DNA from: Puniceibacterium sp. IMCC21224
GTDB lineage: Bacteria; Pseudomonadota; Alphaproteobacteria; Rhodobacterales; Rhodobacteraceae
Direction: 5' to 3'
Assembly (NCBI RefSeq): GCF_001038505.1
Contig: NZ_LDPY01000003.1
Location: 62,001 to 126,000 of the forward strand
Length of the DNA: 64,000 bases
The notes under the pieces are model-generated. The model saw only the letters and a program-made list of their open reading frames with translations, was not told where the DNA came from and did no database searches. Below, in pieces: positions 60,718-64,000 of this stretch. The position numbers and the translations under genes were made by a program. Position 1 is the first letter of the stretch. Each line of letters begins with the position of its first letter.

Positions 60718-62700
60718 TCAGGCCGCTTTCGCGACCTCGCCGTCAGGTTCCGGGGTCTCTGCAATGGGTGCCGCCTCATCAAAGGCGATACCCGCGGTCT
60801 GCATCATCGGCGGGCACCAGGCGGCCACGGCAGCGCGCTGCGCGTCCGTCAGTGTGGCGAAGGGCTCTGCAAAGAGCTTGTCGCAGAAGGCGACGATCTC
60901 CTTCTTGCTCGACGAGGCCAGCGTCACAGCCTCCTGGGCCAGACCCAGATCCTCGCCCAGAATCTTAAGGAGCCAGGCCTTCTTGAAGCGGTTGAAGAGC
61001 GCCGCATTCGGCGTCCAGTGGGCGCGGATGTCGGGCATGATCTCGATCTCGAACGCATGCATCAGGCTGTCGCGCTGGCGGTCCCGCGCGAAGCAGGACT
61101 GCGTGGTGCTGGCCGTGGCATAGGCGACGAGCTTGGCCTTCTCGCCGGCCTCCAGCGCGCGAAACGCCGCGAACTGATCGGCGGGCGCGCGGGTGTCATC
61201 GAGCCAGGACAGATCAAGCGCCTCATGCGCCGCCGCCACCTGCTCGAGCGAGGTCTCATCGATCTCGTCCATCTTGGCATGGCTGCGGTATTCCTTGCGG
61301 GCCTCGACCTTGATCGCCTGCGTGACAATCATTCCGCTGGCCAGAACGTCGCTCACCAGCTTGAAGAGCGTCAGATCGAGCGTGGCCTCGGGATGCAGCG
61401 CCATTGCGGCCCCGAGCGCCATGGCCCGCTCGGTCTTGAGGTCCTCAGCCAGTGAGGCTGGATAAGTGATTTCGCCAGCGTCCGGGGCCTCCTCCCCCGT
61501 CGGGTTACTTGAGGAGCCGCGTGCGCCCTCCTCTTTCACGGTGTCTTCCGGGCGCACGAGGCCCACATGGAGGGTGATCTGCCCACCCTGCCACGACGCG
61601 ATTACCCCAGACCGCGCCAGGTCCTCGGCGCTGTAGGCCTCCTGCAGGTCGCGGGCTTCCTCTTCCAGAGCATCCACGCGGTCATAGAGCGCATTGTAGG
61701 CACCGTCCTCGAGCCCCTCATCCTCCATCTCGAGCTGCAGTTTCTCAAGCTCGGCGGTGATCTCATCGATGCGCTTCTGGGCAGTCTCGTCGGGCTCGAT
61801 CGGGCCGGGATAGACGCGGCCGTAGTCGGCCATGGTCGCATTATCATAGCGCAGCATCGCATCGGCCCAGGCAAAGCCCAGCCTCACACGGGCCTCCTCA
61901 GCGGCGGTCATGAGTTTCTCGAGCAGGATGGTCTCGACCAGCGCGGCATCCTCGAGCACGGAATGCTCTTCCAGCAGATCAGCCGCGACAGCGCCGCCGC
62001 GTGCCTCGTAGTCTTCGCGCACGAAAGCCCCGATATCATCGCTGACCTGCACGCCGCGAGATTTAAGGGCCTGACGGACGGTATAGGCCTGCAGATAGCC
62101 TCCGTCCTTCGTGAGCGCCTCGAAGACCTGGCGCTGCGCCTCCTGGCTCGGGTGCTCGGCGAAGGCCTTCATCGTGTCGAGCGTGATCACCTTGCCCCGA
62201 GCCGCGGCGCGGATTTCGGGGTGAATAAGGCCATAGCGCAACCGGCCTTTCACGGCGGCTACCGTGGTGCCGAAGGTCTTGGCAATCTTCTCGGGCGTCT
62301 GGCCGTCGACCTCCATCATCCGGGCGAAGGCCTCGAATTCGTCAATCGCGTTCATCGGGGCTTGCGTGATGTTCTCGGCGAGCGACAGCGCTGTGGTCAC
62401 GTCGCAATCCTCCGGCACAAAGCGGCAGTCTACCATGGTCTTCGCGGTGAACCCTTTGACGGACTTGTCGGCAACCAGCTCCTTGAGCGCGGCATGGCGC
62501 CGGCCACCGGCGAGCACGGCGTATCTACCGTCGATCTTCTGGACCAGGAGCGGCTGGAGCAAGCCCAGAACGGCGATGCTGGCCTTAAGATGCGCAATGT
62601 TCTCGGGATCATAGGTTTCCGAGGAATTGCTGCGCACATTTGCAGGGTGGGCGACAAGATCGCCGATGCCGACGGAGATGGGTTTGAAGCTTGCAGTCAT
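60718..62700 (-). CDS. ParB-like partition/regulatory protein, large plasmid type
   Basis: The 660-residue protein has an N-terminal ParB/Srx domain: ISVGIGDLVAHPANVRSNSS, GLLQPLLVQKIDGRYAVLAGGRRHAAL, LSLAENITQAPMNAIDEFEAF, then an HTH (PEKIAKTFGTTVAAVKGRLRYG). A long acidic, helical C-terminal half (about 300-660) follows. There is no ParA in the window, so it may be a KorB-like or CTP-dependent DNA clamp. It is a hallmark of such plasmids together with the strawberry-notch gene. Confidence 0.88.
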   Translation of the reverse strand: MTASFKPISVGIGDLVAHPANVRSNSSETYDPENIAHLKASIAVLGLLQPLLVQKIDGRYAVLAGGRRHAALKELVADKSVKGFTAKTMVDCRFVPEDCDVTTALSLAENITQAPMNAIDEFEAFARMMEVDGQTPEKIAKTFGTTVAAVKGRLRYGLIHPEIRAAARGKVITLDTMKAFAEHPSQEAQRQVFEALTKDGGYLQAYTVRQALKSRGVQVSDDIGAFVREDYEARGGAVAADLLEEHSVLEDAALVETILLEKLMTAAEEARVRLGFAWADAMLRYDNATMADYGRVYPGPIEPDETAQKRIDEITAELEKLQLEMEDEGLEDGAYNALYDRVDALEEEARDLQEAYSAEDLARSGVIASWQGGQITLHVGLVRPEDTVKEEGARGSSSNPTGEEAPDAGEITYPASLAEDLKTERAMALGAAMALHPEATLDLTLFKLVSDVLASGMIVTQAIKVEARKEYRSHAKMDEIDETSLEQVAAAHEALDLSWLDDTRAPADQFAAFRALEAGEKAKLVAYATASTTQSCFARDRQRDSLMHAFEIEIMPDIRAHWTPNAALFNRFKKAWLLKILGEDLGLAQEAVTLASSSKKEIVAFCDKLFAEPFATLTDAQRAAVAAWCPPMMQTAGIAFDEAAPIAETPEPDGEVAKAA

Positions 62701-62784
62701 AGGATGTCCTTCTCGGTGGGTTTGGAGCGGCCCGCGCGTTCACGCGCGTGACCAATCCCCAGCTTCGGGGATCACCACGACAAA

Positions 62785-62812
62785 AGGCCCACTTCCGTAA
62801 TGGGGCGGGCCT
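62785..62812 (-). terminator. Hairpin upstream of parB, terminator for minus-strand genes to the right
   Basis: AGGCCC at 62785-62790 pairs with GGGCCT at 62807-62812, with further GC pairing inside. On the minus strand it is followed by TTTTG. It would end transcripts coming from the IS110 side. Confidence 0.6.
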
Positions 62813-63166
62813 CTGTCAAGGGTTTCGGGCAAGTCAAAAATCCCGGCGAAGTTCTCATTCCTCACCAAGTTTAAGACACAAATTCAAAAGCTTACTTTTC
62901 CTTTTTCACTGCAACCGCACATCAGGACTGAGGGACATCCCCTACCCGGGCTTCGTTCTTCCGTCCGTAGTCAGCCTCATAGCTGCCACTCTATGCCTGG
63001 TCCAAATCTGGTCCTGGGTGCCCATCTTTCCCGCGTATTCAGCATCTGCTGATAACTTGCGGGCCTTCGGCATCTCCAGGAACCTCGTCCCGGCAAGGGA
63101 CCTCGACGTACCTGTCATGAGGCGCAGCTCAACCCTCCGCTCTGAATTGTCCTTGAAGCTTCCCGC
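62813..63166. other. Intergenic region and non-coding end of the right IS110 element
   Basis: About 350 bp without a supported gene. It adjoins the 3' end of the transposase gene at 63167, so part is the element's right end; in the IS1111 subgroup that end specifies the bridge RNA. The IS boundary cannot be placed by eye. Confidence 0.4.
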
Positions 63167-64000
63167 TCATGCAGTCGCGCCGGAGTTCTGCGTGTAGCGG
63201 AACGGCGTGCCGTCTATCCACATGCGGTGCAAGACGACGCCAATGCGTCGAGCAAGTGCAATCATGGCCCTCTTCGCTCCACGCCTGTGCGCTACTTTAA
63301 GTGCCCAAGATTGCAGCCAGTTCGGGGCACCACGGTGCATCAGGATCATCGCTGCCTGATACAACGCGGTTCGGAGCCCGCGATCACCAGCTCGCGTGAT
63401 TTGTCCAACGATGTCCATCTCTCCGGATTGCGTGCGCCTCGGCGTAAGTCCCGCCCACGGTCCGACATCCTTCGACCGCGCAAAGCGGGTCGGATCATCG
63501 ATCGCGGATTTGACTGTCAGGGCGACGATCGGACCGACACCCGGCATCGTCATCATCAAACGGCAAACATCGTCGTGTTTTGTCAGACCCGCGATTTTGG
63601 CATCCAAGTCAGCCAACTCGGCGCGCAACTGGGAACGCGCGCGCAGAAGAGCCTCAGTCGACGCGGACAGGATTTCATTTTGCTCAACCAGTTCCCTCAC
63701 CCGGGCCTCGTACCTGATCCGGGTGACATGCCCGAGCTTCAGACCGAAGTTTCGCAGAACACCCCGCATCGAAAGCTCAAGGTTGATGATGGCCTGCTGA
63801 ACTGACTTGCGCGCCGTCAGCAACGCGCGGATTTCCTGGGAGGACACAGATTTGCGGTGCACGGGCCTGTACCATCCCATTTGAAGCAAGCGCGCAATGC
63901 CCTGGGCATCGCGCCTGTCGGTCTTGATCGGCATGGCTTTCAAGGCTGCCTTCACTAATCGTGTTTCCATCATGACCACGTCAAAGCCAGCTTCTTCCAT
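63167..64000 (-). CDS. IS110-family transposase, partial (N-terminus outside window)
   Basis: The frame enters from the right edge and ends at 63167, at least 277 residues. It has the second half of the DEDD domain (KTDRRDAQGIARLLQMGW) and the C-terminal transposase domain with MMTMPGVGPIVALTVKSAI, GPWAGLTPRRTQSGE and RGLRTALYQAAM, which includes the IS110 serine-containing region. It is different from the element at 1-656. Both are on the minus strand. Confidence 0.9.
   Translation of the reverse strand: MEEAGFDVVMMETRLVKAALKAMPIKTDRRDAQGIARLLQMGWYRPVHRKSVSSQEIRALLTARKSVQQAIINLELSMRGVLRNFGLKLGHVTRIRYEARVRELVEQNEILSASTEALLRARSQLRAELADLDAKIAGLTKHDDVCRLMMTMPGVGPIVALTVKSAIDDPTRFARSKDVGPWAGLTPRRTQSGEMDIVGQITRAGDRGLRTALYQAAMILMHRGAPNWLQSWALKVAHRRGAKRAMIALARRIGVVLHRMWIDGTPFRYTQNSGATA

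Noticed and set aside
62748..63197. Possible 149-residue protein to the left of the right IS110 gene
   Set aside because: It overlaps the transposase end, has no recognisable motif and probably lies in the non-coding IS end.
1..64000. CRISPR array or tRNA gene
   Set aside because: No regularly spaced direct repeats and no clover-leaf or conserved tRNA arm sequences were found by eye.

Overview
The window looks like part of a conjugative plasmid or integrative conjugative element from an alphaproteobacterium, most likely a marine Rhodobacteraceae (roseobacter-group) strain. The evidence is the gene style of the transfer block (VirB set with embedded transglycosylases, VirD4, a VirD2-like relaxase, a MobC-like protein), the train of DUF6878/DUF6915/DUF6927/DUF736-type plasmid genes, a 1420-residue methyltransferase-helicase of the strawberry-notch type, a 660-residue ParB, and two complete TRAP transporters. 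No replication initiator, integrase or attachment site is visible, so plasmid and ICE cannot be told apart here.

Layout. (1) 1-941: the 5' part of an IS110-family transposase, running off the left edge, and its leader. (2) 942-18843: an AT-richer catabolic island, all on the + strand: a MerR-type regulator, two alpha/beta hydrolases, a quinone-oxidoreductase-like dehydrogenase, a CoxG/M/S/L-type molybdenum hydroxylase, two SnoaL-like proteins (one cytosolic, one exported), two TRAP transporters in the order P-Q-M-Q-M-P, a DUF35 protein with an SCP2-type thiolase, a CaiB-type CoA-transferase and a third SnoaL-like protein. The layout suggests uptake of an organic acid, CoA activation, hydroxylation and thiolytic or retro-aldol cleavage; the substrate is not evident. 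(3) 18943-22427: two diverged copies of a cassette (84/74-residue protein, XRE regulator, exported ~110-residue protein) around a nuclease that has lost its native N-terminus and a secreted hypothetical protein. (4) 22557-34151 (+): a full VirB type IV secretion operon. (5) 34200-38003 (-): an AT-rich cargo module of two overlapping reverse-transcriptase genes followed by a structured intergenic region with a CACACACACA run; this fits a type 3 defence-associated reverse transcriptase system (DRT3). (6) 38099-43024 (-): virD4, relaxase, mobC, with a hairpin-rich candidate oriT upstream. (7) 43586-46496: plasmid hypothetical genes and a ParDE-like toxin-antitoxin pair. (8) 46633-51816: a mercury resistance operon (merR | merT merP, an 83-residue membrane protein, merF, a 45-residue protein, merA, a second flavoprotein, ynfA-like). 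(9) 52131-62700 (-): plasmid maintenance block with DUF genes, the strawberry-notch protein, a RelE/ParE-type toxin-antitoxin pair and ParB. (10) 63167-64000: a second IS110-family transposase, running off the right edge.

How the parts work together. VirB, VirD4, relaxase and MobC form a self-transfer machine. A 15-bp motif around a TATAYT box lies upstream of three of its transcription units and may co-regulate them. The reverse transcriptases sit exactly between the convergent ends of the virB and virD4 operons, a cargo position that leaves transfer intact. Mercury resistance and the catabolic island are the selectable cargo; the toxin-antitoxin pairs and ParB serve maintenance.
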